This document shows positions 25,868-34,116 of a stretch of DNA of 64,000 nucleotides, one piece after another. The notes under the pieces were generated by a model. It had not been told where the DNA came from, searched no databases, and saw nothing but the letters and a program-made list of their open reading frames with translations. The position numbers and the translations under genes are program-made. Source of the stretch: Roseateles sp. DAIF2. GTDB taxonomy: Bacteria > Pseudomonadota > Gammaproteobacteria > Burkholderiales > Burkholderiaceae_C. Within the stretch, counting starts at the first letter, position 1. Each line of letters opens with the position of its first letter. The stretch is taken from contig NZ_CP049919.1 in the NCBI RefSeq assembly GCF_015624425.1, forward strand, positions 3,844,001 to 3,908,000, written 5' to 3'.

Positions 25868-26430
25868 CAGCGCGCCGCGCCGGCCAGCGCGCAGCCGCGC
25901 GCGATCGCCAGGTAATGATCCAGCGGCGGGGTCGGCAGCGCGGGCTGCTTGGCCAGGTCGTCCCACAGGCGCAGCCGCAGCGCCTCCTGCGCATAAGGCC
26001 GGGCGATGAAGGCCGCGGCCTGCCCCGGCGTGAAGATGCCGCCCTGCAGCCGCAGGCTGCGGCGCGAATCGGCCGACAGGCTGTCGTGATAGCCGGGCCG
26101 CTCGGCGCAGAGCCAGCGCTTGGCGTCCACATGGCCGGCGATCGCCTGCAGCACCCGCGGCGGGAACAAGCCGCGCAGGAAGGGGATCAGCCGGTACTGG
26201 TGCAGGTCGTCGATGCCCCGCAGGGTCGGGGTGTCGGGCGCGGCCTCGTCCAGCAGATGGCCCAGGTCGTGCAGCAGGGCCGCGGTGATCAGCTCGGCAT
26301 CGGCGCCCTCCTGCTCGGCCAGCAGGGCCGACTGCAGCGCATGCTCCAGCTGGGTGACCGGCTCGCCGCTGTAGCTGGCATGGCCGCGCGTGCGCAGCAG
26401 GGTCTCGATCTGGTCCAAGGTCAGCGCCAT
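25867..26430 (-). CDS. PhnZ-like HD-domain oxygenase (phosphonate operon HD protein)
   Basis: A 187-residue HD-domain protein. Visible residues are Tyr20, Glu23 (YSGEPVTQLEH), His30, the HD pair His54-Asp55, His58, His100 and Lys104 (AGHVDAKRWL), and Asp157. From memory, the diiron oxygenase PhnZ uses Tyr24, Glu27, His34, His58, Asp59, His62, His104, Lys108 and Asp161, the same spacing shifted by four. PhnZ cleaves the C-P bond of 2-amino-1-hydroxyethylphosphonate. No phnY hydroxylase is in the window, so it may serve hydroxylated AEP taken up directly. It follows the GntR gene by 11 bp. Confidence 0.85.
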   Translation of the reverse strand: MALTLDQIETLLRTRGHASYSGEPVTQLEHALQSALLAEQEGADAELITAALLHDLGHLLDEAAPDTPTLRGIDDLHQYRLIPFLRGLFPPRVLQAIAGHVDAKRWLCAERPGYHDSLSADSRRSLRLQGGIFTPGQAAAFIARPYAQEALRLRLWDDLAKQPALPTPPLDHYLAIARGCALAGAAR

Positions 26431-26441
26431 CGGCTCGTCCG

Positions 26442-27134
26442 TCAGTCGGCGCCGGCCTGCGCCAGATGCTTCCGGCGGGTGCGCTCGCGGCTGTTCATCA
26501 CATGCTCGAACATCGCCGCGCCGGCCGCCTCGACATCGCCGGAGGCGATCACCTTGACGATCTGGCGATGCTCGCGCGCATAGATCGCCATCGACTCGTG
26601 GCTCAGGTTCTGGCGGCGGAACAGGGTCAGCTCCTTGGTCAGCTTGCGATAGACCGCGGTCAGCTTGGCATTGCCGGCCAGCTCCAGCAGGCGGTCGTGG
26701 AAGGCCAGGTTGGTCTCATGGAACAGCGCCGCGTCGTCGCCCTTGGCGGCCTGCTCCATGGTCTCGGCCATGCGGCGCAGCTCGCGCAGCTGCGCCGGGG
26801 TGCAGGTCTGGGCCAGCTTGCGGCCGACATACTGGTCCATCAGCGCGCGCACCTCGAAGATCTCCAGCGCCTCTTCCACCGGCACCGCGCGCACGAACAC
26901 GCCGCGGTTCTTTTCGGTGCGCACCAGGCCCGCCTCCTCCAGCATGCGGAAGGCCTCGCGCACCGGTGCGCGCGATACGCCCAGTTGTTCGGCCAGCAGC
27001 TGCTCGGTCAGCTTGTCGCCGCCCTGCAGCGCGCCAGAAAGGATCTGCCCCTCGATATGCGCCTGCACCAGATTGGCGAGCGAATTGCCCTGCAGTTGTG
27101 CGATGGTCGGCTGGATCGTGCTGGCGGTGTTCAT
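26442..27134 (-). CDS. GntR/FadR-family regulator of phosphonate genes
   Basis: A 230-residue regulator: an N-terminal GntR winged helix (about 20-85, GGDKLTEQLLAEQLGVSRAPVREAFRMLEEAGLV) and a C-terminal helical FCD ligand domain with FHETNLAFHDRLLEL and REHRQIVKVIASGD, whose His residues usually bind a metal and ligand. The ATG at 27134 has a CTGGAG site; the open frame to a TTG at 27176 would overlap its own promoter. It is divergent from the AEP importer, and a palindrome overlapping its -35 box suggests autoregulation and control of both sides. Confidence 0.92.
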   Translation of the reverse strand: MNTASTIQPTIAQLQGNSLANLVQAHIEGQILSGALQGGDKLTEQLLAEQLGVSRAPVREAFRMLEEAGLVRTEKNRGVFVRAVPVEEALEIFEVRALMDQYVGRKLAQTCTPAQLRELRRMAETMEQAAKGDDAALFHETNLAFHDRLLELAGNAKLTAVYRKLTKELTLFRRQNLSHESMAIYAREHRQIVKVIASGDVEAAGAAMFEHVMNSRERTRRKHLAQAGAD

Positions 27135-27146
27135 GGCGGACTCCAG

Positions 27147-27178
27147 TGTATAGACCCGACTACAGATTGTCGACAATC
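27147..27178 (-). promoter_or_regulatory. gntR promoter with overlapping 14-bp palindromic operator
   Basis: A perfect palindrome GATTGTCGACAATC occupies 27165-27178. It overlaps a minus-strand -35 box TTGTCG (27176-27171) that is 18 bp from a good -10 box TATACA (27152-27147). FadR-type regulators bind such short TTGTCNNCAA-like palindromes, so this is the likely operator for the GntR protein and perhaps for the divergent phn operon. Confidence 0.6.
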
Positions 27179-27294
27179 GACAACATTCAACCTACAAAAA
27201 CCCTTGGCCTCGATCTTGCATTGCCTGTGTGACACGGGTTTGTCATTTGCAAAAGCCATAAACGCGGCTGTCCATTTCTGCCAAGGAGCTCAAG

Positions 27295-28332
27295 ATGACG
27301 TTCACCAAGAAGATCATGGCCGGCCTGCTGGGCACGGCCTGCGCCACCGCCGCACTGGCGGCCGACAAGGTGCAGCTGACCGTGTACACGGCGCTGGAGA
27401 CCGACCAGCTGAAGGCCTACCAGACCGCCTTCAACCAGGTGCAGCCCGATATCGAGATCAAGTGGGTGCGCGATTCGACCGGCGTGATCACCGCCAAGCT
27501 GCTGGCCGAGAAGGCCAATCCGCAGGCCGACGTGGTGTGGGGCGTGGCCGCCTCCAGCCTGGCCCTGCTGCAGAACAACGGCATGCTGGAGCCCTACGCG
27601 CCGCTGAACCTGGACGCGATCATGCCGCAGTACCGCGACAAGAAGAGCCCGCCGGCCTGGTGGGGCATGGACGTGTTCGGCGCCACCGTCTGCTTCAACA
27701 CCGTCGAGGCCAAGAAGCGCAACATCCCGCTGCCGACCAGCTGGAAGGACCTGCTGAAGCCCGAGTTCAAGGGTCAGGTCGTGATGCCCAACCCGGCCTC
27801 CTCCGGCACCGGCTACTTCGACGTGGTCGCCTGGCTCAAGCTCTGGGGTGACGAGAACGGCAAGGGCGGCGGCTGGAAGTACATGGACGCGCTGCACGAG
27901 AACATCGCCCAGTACACCCATTCCGGCTCCAAGCCCTGCAATATGGCCGCGGCCGGCGAGTACGTGGCCGGCATCTCCTTCGAATACCGCGGCCATGCCA
28001 ACAAGGCCAAGGGCGCGCCGATCGAGCTGGTGTTTCCGAAGGAAGGCCTGGGCTGGGACCTGGAGGCCTTCGCGATCCACAAGGGCACGAAGAAGGGCGA
28101 GGCCGCGAAGAAGCTGGCCGACTGGGCCTCGAGCAAAGACGCGATGGTGCTGTACGGCAAGAACTTCGCGATCACCGCGCAACCTGGCGTCGCGCCCAAG
28201 CTGGCCAACATCCCGGCCGACTATGAGTCGCGCCTGGTGAAGCTGGACTTCACCGAGTCCGCCAACAGCCGCGAGCGCGTGCTGACGGAATGGACCCGCC
28301 GCTACGACGGCAAGAGCGAGAAGAAGAAGTAA
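27295..28332 (+). CDS. phnS: 2-aminoethylphosphonate ABC transporter, periplasmic binding protein
   Basis: A 345-residue type II binding protein of the Fe3+/thiamine/phosphonate cluster. A signal peptide (MTFTKKIMAGLLGTACATA, cleavage near ALA-AD) precedes VQLTVYTALETDQLKAY. The segments FKGQVVMPNPASSGTGY and NMAAAGEYVAGISFEYRG are typical of PhnS-like proteins. It starts the operon phnS-T-U-W-X and should deliver 2-aminoethylphosphonate to the membrane complex. The iron-binding relatives are excluded mainly by context: phnW and phnX follow directly. Confidence 0.9.
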   Translation: MTFTKKIMAGLLGTACATAALAADKVQLTVYTALETDQLKAYQTAFNQVQPDIEIKWVRDSTGVITAKLLAEKANPQADVVWGVAASSLALLQNNGMLEPYAPLNLDAIMPQYRDKKSPPAWWGMDVFGATVCFNTVEAKKRNIPLPTSWKDLLKPEFKGQVVMPNPASSGTGYFDVVAWLKLWGDENGKGGGWKYMDALHENIAQYTHSGSKPCNMAAAGEYVAGISFEYRGHANKAKGAPIELVFPKEGLGWDLEAFAIHKGTKKGEAAKKLADWASSKDAMVLYGKNFAITAQPGVAPKLANIPADYESRLVKLDFTESANSRERVLTEWTRRYDGKSEKKK

Positions 28333-28349
28333 GAAGAGAAGAGCCCGCG

Positions 28350-29450
28350 ATGATGAGCCTCAACAGCAACACGCCCTATCTGGAGCTGCAGGACCTGCAC
28401 AAGCGCTTCGGCGCCTTCCAGGCCCTGCAGGACATCCAGTTGTCGATCCAGCGCGGCGAGTTCGTCTGCTTCCTCGGCCCCTCGGGCTGCGGCAAGACGA
28501 CGCTGTTGCGCATCATCGCCGGCCTCGAGGTGCAGAGCGGCGGCCGCCTGATCCAGGATGGCCGCGACATCTCCAGCGCGCCGCCCGCCGGCCGCGACTA
28601 TGGCATCGTGTTCCAGTCCTATGCGCTGTTCCCGAACCTGACGATCGCGGACAACGTGGCCTATGGCCTGAAGGGCCAGACCCGGGCCTGGCGGCGCGCC
28701 CGCGTCGAGGAGCTGCTGGACCTGGTGGGCCTGTCCGGCACCGGCGCCAAATACCCGGCCCAGATGTCCGGTGGCCAGCAGCAGCGCGTCGCGCTGGCGC
28801 GGGCGCTGGCCACGGCGCCGGGCCTGCTGCTGCTGGACGAGCCGCTGTCGGCGCTGGATGCGATCGTGCGCGTGCATCTGCGCAACGAGATCCGCGCGCT
28901 GCAGAAGAAGCTGGGTGTCACCACCATCATGGTCACGCATGACCAGGAGGAGGCGCTGTCGGTGGCGGACCGCATCGTCGTGATGAACGCCGGCCGCATT
29001 GAGCAGGTCGGCACGCCGATGCAGATCTACCGCCAGCCGGCCTCGGCCTTCGTGGCCGATTTCGTCGGCAAGGTCAACAAGCTCGCCGCGGTGGCCGAGG
29101 ATGGCCACTGGGTGCGCTGCGGCGACAAGCGCTGGCTGTGCCCGCCGGCCAACGGCACCGGGTTCCGCCCCGGCGCGCCGCTGGCCCTGTACCTGCGGCC
29201 CGAGGACCGCATCTTCGAGAACCTGGCCGACGACCACCCGGGCCTGTGCCAGGGCCGGGTCGAGCATGTCGAGTTCCTGGGCAGCAACTGCCTGGCGCGC
29301 GTCGCGATCGAGGGCATGGCGGACCAGCCGGTGGACCTGCAGTTCTCCTTGAACCAGATGGACGAGTTCGGCGTCGCCGCCGGCCGGCATCTGCGCTTCG
29401 CGCTGCGCACCGACCGGCTGCGCGTGTTTGCCGCCGCGGGGGCCGCGTGA
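28350..29450 (+). CDS. phnT: 2-aminoethylphosphonate ABC transporter, ATP-binding protein
   Basis: A 366-residue ABC ATPase. Walker A GPSGCGKTT, signature MSGGQQQRVALARAL and Walker B LLLLDEPLSALDA are present, and a C-terminal TOBE-like domain (about 250-366) follows, as in polyamine/iron-type importers. Two adjacent ATGs (28350 and 28353) both fit; the open frame further upstream overlaps phnS and is not used. Its stop overlaps the permease GTG start. Energises uptake of 2-aminoethylphosphonate with phnS and phnU. Confidence 0.93.
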   Translation: MMSLNSNTPYLELQDLHKRFGAFQALQDIQLSIQRGEFVCFLGPSGCGKTTLLRIIAGLEVQSGGRLIQDGRDISSAPPAGRDYGIVFQSYALFPNLTIADNVAYGLKGQTRAWRRARVEELLDLVGLSGTGAKYPAQMSGGQQQRVALARALATAPGLLLLDEPLSALDAIVRVHLRNEIRALQKKLGVTTIMVTHDQEEALSVADRIVVMNAGRIEQVGTPMQIYRQPASAFVADFVGKVNKLAAVAEDGHWVRCGDKRWLCPPANGTGFRPGAPLALYLRPEDRIFENLADDHPGLCQGRVEHVEFLGSNCLARVAIEGMADQPVDLQFSLNQMDEFGVAAGRHLRFALRTDRLRVFAAAGAA

Positions 29451-31165
29451 ACAGTTCGAGCCACAGCCTGAACGGCAGCCGCGCCATGCCCGCCCTTAAG
29501 ATCCCGGCCGCCGAGCGCTTCGCGCAGCTGGGCCTGCTGGCCATCACCGCGCTGCTGCTGGTCGGCCTGGGCGGCCCGCTCGCGGCCCTGCTTGCGCAGG
29601 CCTTCGCGCAAGGCGGCGAGGCCGGCAGCTTCGCCCATTTCGCCGCCTATCTGCGCTCGCCCGCCCTGCTGTCGAGCCTCTGGAACAGCCTGTGGGTCTC
29701 GGCTCTGGTGACCGCCCTCGTGCTGCCGCTGGCCTTCGCCTTCGCCTACGGCCTGACGCGCAGCTGCATGCCGGGCAAGGCCCTGCTGCGCAGCATCAGC
29801 CTGCTGCCGCTGCTGGCGCCCTCGCTGCTGGCCGCGATCTCGCTGATCTACTGGTTCGGCAACCAGGGCGTGGCCAAGGCCTTCTGGAACGCCCTGGGCT
29901 TCGAGAGCATCTACGGCGCCTCCGGCCTGGTGCTGGCCGAATGCTTCGCGGTGTTCCCGCATACCCTGATGATCCTGGTCACCGCGCTGAGCCTGGCCGA
30001 TGCGCGGCTGTACGAGAGCGCCGACGCGCTGGGCAGCTCGGCGCTGCGCAAGTTCCTGACCATCACCCTGCCCGGCGCCAAGTACGGCCTGATCTCGGCC
30101 GCCCTGGTCACCTTCACCATGGTGATCACCGACTTCGGCGTGCCCAAGGTGGTGGGCGGCGACTTCAATGTGCTGGCCACCGATGTGTTCAAGCTGGTGA
30201 TCGGCCAGCAGGACTTCCAGCGCGGTGCGGTGGTCGCGCTGCTGCTGCTGACACCGGCCGCGCTCAGCTTCGGCGTCGACCAGCTGCTGCTGCGCCGCCG
30301 CCAGACCGCGATGCTGTCGGCCCGTGCGGTGCCGCTGGTGCCGAAGCCCTCGCGCGGCTTCGATGCCCTGATGTTCGGCTATTGCACGCTGATCGCCGCG
30401 CTGATGCTGGCGATGTTCCTGATGGCGGTCTACGCCTCCTTCGTCACGCTCTGGCCCTACAACCTGAGCCTGAGCCTGAACCACTATGTCAGCGGCATCA
30501 TCGACGCCGAGCTGGGCGACGCGCTGCTGAACAGCCTGAAGCTGGCCACCGGCACCGCGCTGCTGGGCCCGCTGATCGTGTTCCTGGGCGCCTATCTGCT
30601 GGAGAAAACGCGCGGCCTGGCCGCGCTGCGGCCGCTCCTGCGCCTCTTGGCCAGCCTGCCGATGGCGGTGCCGGGCCTGGTGCTGGGCCTGGGCTACATC
30701 TTCTTCTTCAACGCGCCGGCCAATCCGCTGCACTTCATGTACCAGAGCGGCGCGCTGCTGGTGCTGTGCACCGTGGTGCATTTCTACACCACCGGCCATC
30801 TGACGATGGTGACCGCACTGAAGGCGATCGATGCCGAGTTCGAGGCGGTCTCGGCCTCACTGAAGGTGCCCTTCTACAAGACCCTGTGGCGCGTCACCCT
30901 GCCGATCTGCCTGCCGACCCTGATCGACGTCTCGCGCTACTTCTTCGTCAACGCGATGACGACGATCTCGGCCGTGGTCTTTCTCTATTCGCCCGACATG
31001 CGCCTGGCCTCGGTGGCGATCCTGAACCTGGACGAGGCCGGCGAGATCGGCCCGGCCACCGCGATGGCGGTGCTGATCGTCGCCGTTTCCGCCGGCGTCA
31101 ACTGCCTCTACCTGCTGCTAGGCCGCTGGGCTCAGGCCCGCACCCAGGCCTGGCGCCAGCGCTGA
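29447..31165 (+). CDS. phnU: 2-aminoethylphosphonate ABC transporter, fused permease
   Basis: A 572-residue inner-membrane protein with about twelve helices. Two BPD-transporter modules are joined in one chain; EAA-type cytoplasmic loops appear in the first half (ADALGSSALRKFLTITLPG) and in the second (SASLKVPFYKTLWRVTLPI). This equals two separate PhnU/PhnV-type permeases. A GTG at 29447 overlaps the phnT stop (GTGA) and is the likely coupled start; an ATG at 29486 would give 559 residues. It is followed after 54 bp by phnW. Confidence 0.9.
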   Translation: MNSSSHSLNGSRAMPALKIPAAERFAQLGLLAITALLLVGLGGPLAALLAQAFAQGGEAGSFAHFAAYLRSPALLSSLWNSLWVSALVTALVLPLAFAFAYGLTRSCMPGKALLRSISLLPLLAPSLLAAISLIYWFGNQGVAKAFWNALGFESIYGASGLVLAECFAVFPHTLMILVTALSLADARLYESADALGSSALRKFLTITLPGAKYGLISAALVTFTMVITDFGVPKVVGGDFNVLATDVFKLVIGQQDFQRGAVVALLLLTPAALSFGVDQLLLRRRQTAMLSARAVPLVPKPSRGFDALMFGYCTLIAALMLAMFLMAVYASFVTLWPYNLSLSLNHYVSGIIDAELGDALLNSLKLATGTALLGPLIVFLGAYLLEKTRGLAALRPLLRLLASLPMAVPGLVLGLGYIFFFNAPANPLHFMYQSGALLVLCTVVHFYTTGHLTMVTALKAIDAEFEAVSASLKVPFYKTLWRVTLPICLPTLIDVSRYFFVNAMTTISAVVFLYSPDMRLASVAILNLDEAGEIGPATAMAVLIVAVSAGVNCLYLLLGRWAQARTQAWRQR

Positions 31166-31219
31166 GCCCTGCCTGAGCCTTTTCTTCTCCCCGCCCATTT
31201 CCCTCACGACAGATCGACG

Positions 31220-32323
31220 ATGGATCGAGACCACCTCCTTTTGACCCCCGGCCCGCTGACCACCACCCAACGCACCAAGCTCGCGATGCTGAAGGACTGG
31301 GGCTCCTGGGACGCCGACTTCAATGCGCTGACCGCGCGCCTGCGCACCGGCCTGCTGGACGTGATCCAGGGCGCCGACAGCCATGTGGTCGTACCGCTGC
31401 AGGGCAGCGGCACCTTCAGCGTCGAGGCCGCGGTGGCCACCGTGGTGCCGCGCGACGGCCATCTGCTGGTGCTGGACAACGGCGCCTATTGCAAGCGCCT
31501 GGGCAAGCTGGCCACCCTGATGGGCCGCCGCACCACCATCGCGACCCGGCCCGAGGACCAGCCGGTCTCCGCCGCCGAGCTGGAGCGGCTGCTGGGCGAA
31601 GACCCGAGCATCACCCATGTCGGCCTGATCCATTGCGAGACCGGCACGGGCATCGTCAACCCGCTGGCCGAGGTCGCCGCGGTCTGTGAGCGCCTGGGCC
31701 GAGGCCTGATCATCGACGCGATGAGCAGCTTCGGCGCGTTGCCCATCGATGCGCGCGCGCTGCGCTTCGACGCGCTGATCGCCGCCAGCGGCAAATGCCT
31801 GGAGGGCGTGCCGGGCATGGGCTTCGTCTTCATCCGCAAGGCCATCCTGGACGGCTGCGCCGGGAACAGCCATTCGCTGGCGATGGACCTGCACGACCAG
31901 CATGCCTATATGGAGCGCACCGGCCAATGGCGCTTCACCCCGCCCACCCATGTGGTCGCAGCGCTGGCCGAGGCGCTGGTCCAGTTCCAGGAGGAAGGCG
32001 GCCAGCCGGCGCGGCTGGCGCGCTACCAGGCCAACCAGCGCCTGCTGGTCGAGGGCCTGGCCGCGCTGGGCTTGAAGACCTTCCTCGCGCCCGGGCTGCT
32101 GTCGCCGATCATCGTCACCTTCCTCGCGCCCGAGCATGCGCGCTACGACTTCAAGACCTTCTACGCCAGCGCCAAGGCCCAGGGCTTCCTGCTCTATCCC
32201 GGCAAGCTGACCGAGGTCGAGACCTTCCGCATCGGCTGCATCGGCGCCATCGGCGCCCAGGAGATGCAGCAGGCGGTCGACGCGGTGGGCCGCGCGCTGC
32301 GCGGCATGGGCATCGGCGCCTGA
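31220..32323 (+). CDS. phnW: 2-aminoethylphosphonate-pyruvate aminotransferase
   Basis: A 367-residue class V PLP aminotransferase that transfers the amino group of 2-AEP to pyruvate, giving phosphonoacetaldehyde and alanine. The N-terminus [11 protein letters not shown], the motif [28 protein letters not shown] and the Schiff-base Lys in [16 protein letters not shown] are characteristic. Length is normal for PhnW. It lies in the importer operon and is followed by phnX after 12 bp, completing the hydrolytic AEP pathway. Confidence 0.96.
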   Translation: MDRDHLLLTPGPLTTTQRTKLAMLKDWGSWDADFNALTARLRTGLLDVIQGADSHVVVPLQGSGTFSVEAAVATVVPRDGHLLVLDNGAYCKRLGKLATLMGRRTTIATRPEDQPVSAAELERLLGEDPSITHVGLIHCETGTGIVNPLAEVAAVCERLGRGLIIDAMSSFGALPIDARALRFDALIAASGKCLEGVPGMGFVFIRKAILDGCAGNSHSLAMDLHDQHAYMERTGQWRFTPPTHVVAALAEALVQFQEEGGQPARLARYQANQRLLVEGLAALGLKTFLAPGLLSPIIVTFLAPEHARYDFKTFYASAKAQGFLLYPGKLTEVETFRIGCIGAIGAQEMQQAVDAVGRALRGMGIGA

Positions 32324-32335
32324 CGGAGAAAAAAC

Positions 32336-33160
32336 ATGAACAACAGCAACACGAACAACAACCAGCTGCAGGCCGTCGTCTTCGACTGGGCCGGCACCAT
32401 CCTCGACTTCGGCTCCTGCGCACCGATGGGCGCCTTCGTGCGCCTGTTCCAGCAGTTCGGCATCGAGCTGACGATCTCCCAGGCGCGCGGCCCGATGGGC
32501 ATGGCCAAGTGGGACCATATCCAGGCCCTGGGCCGGCTGCCCGAGGTCGCCGCGCAATGGCAGGCCCGCCATGGCCGGCCCTTCGCGGACGCCGATGTCG
32601 ACCATCTCTACGAGGTGTTCACACCGATGAACGCGGCCGTGGTGCCGGACTTCTGCGACTTCATCCCCGGCGCGTTGGACACCGTCGCGGCGCTGCGCGC
32701 GCGCGGGCTGAAGATCGGCTCCACCACCGGCTACAACCGCCCGATCATGGAGGTGGTGAGCCCGATCGCCGCGGCCGGCGGCTACCGGCCCGACAACCTG
32801 GTCTGCGCCGGCGACCTCGCGGCCGGCCGCCCCAGCCCGCTGATGATGCACCGCTGCTTCGCCGACCTGGGCGTCTGGCCGGCGCACACGGTGGTGAAGG
32901 TGGACGACACCGGCGTCGGCATTGCCGAGGGCCTGAACGCCGGCAGCTGGACCGTCGGCGTCGCGATCAGCGGCAATGCGGTCGGCCTGCCGCTGGCCGA
33001 CTGGCAGGCGCTGGGTGCCGCCGAGCAGCAGGCGCTGCGCGAACGCGCCACCGCCCAGCTGCGCACCGAGGGGGCGCATTACGTGGTGGACAGCGTCGCC
33101 GAGCTGCTGCCGGTGCTGGACCTGATCGAGGCCAGGCTGGCGCGCGGCGAACGCCCCTGA
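32336..33160 (+). CDS. phnX: phosphonoacetaldehyde hydrolase (phosphonatase)
   Basis: A 274-residue HAD-superfamily enzyme that cleaves the C-P bond of phosphonoacetaldehyde to acetaldehyde and phosphate. The nucleophile Asp is in VVFDWAGTILDFG, the Schiff-base Lys in GPMGMAKWDHIQAL, and the late HAD acidic motif in VKVDDTGVGIAEG. It acts directly after PhnW. The acetaldehyde produced is the same product as that of EutBC, encoded nearby, so a shared downstream acetaldehyde pathway is expected. Confidence 0.96.
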   Translation: MNNSNTNNNQLQAVVFDWAGTILDFGSCAPMGAFVRLFQQFGIELTISQARGPMGMAKWDHIQALGRLPEVAAQWQARHGRPFADADVDHLYEVFTPMNAAVVPDFCDFIPGALDTVAALRARGLKIGSTTGYNRPIMEVVSPIAAAGGYRPDNLVCAGDLAAGRPSPLMMHRCFADLGVWPAHTVVKVDDTGVGIAEGLNAGSWTVGVAISGNAVGLPLADWQALGAAEQQALRERATAQLRTEGAHYVVDSVAELLPVLDLIEARLARGERP

Positions 33161-33210
33161 GGCGGAGCCAAGGAAACGCACGATCCGAAAACCGGGCCCG
33201 CTTGATGGTC

Positions 33211-33227
33211 CAATGGCGCTCCCATTG
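33211..33227. repeat. short hairpin between phnX and nuclease gene
   Basis: A 6-bp stem CAATGG-CGCTC-CCATTG lies in the 91-bp gap. It has no T-tract and may be a weak terminator or a protein-binding dyad. Confidence 0.3.
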
Positions 33228-33251
33228 ACGACCTAGCGCTTCTTTCTCCCC

Positions 33252-34055
33252 GTGCGTTTCCTCTTGCATCGACCCGGCCAGAGCCGGGTCCTGGCAGCCT
33301 GCGCTGCCACGCTGACGATCCTCGTCGGCCTGCTTCCCGCCCCCGCCGCCGCGGATCCCGCCACTACCGCCCAGCTCCCCGCCTCCTTCGCGCGCTGCCC
33401 GGCCTTCTTCGCCGGCCAGCAGCCGCCCCAGGTGGCGCGCGCGCCGCGTCAGCGCGAGCTGTGCTTCGACGCCTTCGCGGTGCTGCACAGCGGCGACACC
33501 AAGACCCCGGTCTATGTGGCGCAACGCCTGAACAAGAAGGCCCTGGGCGGCCTGAAGCGCCAGAAGTCCGACCGCTTCTTCGCCGAGGCACGGCTGCCGC
33601 GCCCGGAGCGCGCGGAGCTGGACGACTACAAGCGCTCCGGCTATTCGCGCGGCCACCTCGCCCCCTCCGGCGACATGGCCACCGAGGAGGCGATGGCGCA
33701 GTCCTTCTCGCTGGCCAATATGGTGCCGCAGTCGATCCGCCACAACTCCGGCGCCTGGTCCAAGATCGAGCAGGACACGCGCAAATATGTGCAGCGCGCC
33801 GCCGGCGATGTCTATGTAATCACCGCACCGGTGTTCGAGCCCGGCAGCCCGCGCATCGGCTCAGGCGGCGTGCGCGTGCCGAGTCATCTGTTCAAGCTGG
33901 TCTACGACAGCCAGACCCAGCAGGCCTGGGCCCATTGGCAGGCCAACCGCGACGACGAGCAGGCCTCGCGCCCGATCGGCTATCGCGAGCTGGTGCGCCG
34001 CACCGGCGTGGAATGGCTGCCGCGGCAGGCGGTGAGCGCGGAGACGGCCGACTAG
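33252..34055 (+). CDS. secreted DNA/RNA non-specific endonuclease
   Basis: A 267-residue beta-beta-alpha-metal nuclease of the NucA/Serratia family. A hydrophobic signal segment (about 13-34, ending PAAADP) suggests export. The active-site block reads SGYSRGHLAPSGDMATEEAMAQSF, with the catalytic His retained but Ser in place of the first residue of the usual DRGH motif; the metal Asn is probably in NMVPQSIRHNSGAWSKIE. It starts with GTG and encodes no obvious immunity partner, as expected for a secreted enzyme. A role in scavenging nucleic-acid phosphate would fit the phosphonate neighbours but is conjecture. Confidence 0.88.
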   Translation: MRFLLHRPGQSRVLAACAATLTILVGLLPAPAAADPATTAQLPASFARCPAFFAGQQPPQVARAPRQRELCFDAFAVLHSGDTKTPVYVAQRLNKKALGGLKRQKSDRFFAEARLPRPERAELDDYKRSGYSRGHLAPSGDMATEEAMAQSFSLANMVPQSIRHNSGAWSKIEQDTRKYVQRAAGDVYVITAPVFEPGSPRIGSGGVRVPSHLFKLVYDSQTQQAWAHWQANRDDEQASRPIGYRELVRRTGVEWLPRQAVSAETAD

Positions 34056-34116
34056 GGCCGAGTCACGATCCCCGGGGCCTCAGCGCCCCCCACTACCGCT
34101 GCAGTAGCATCGTTCC

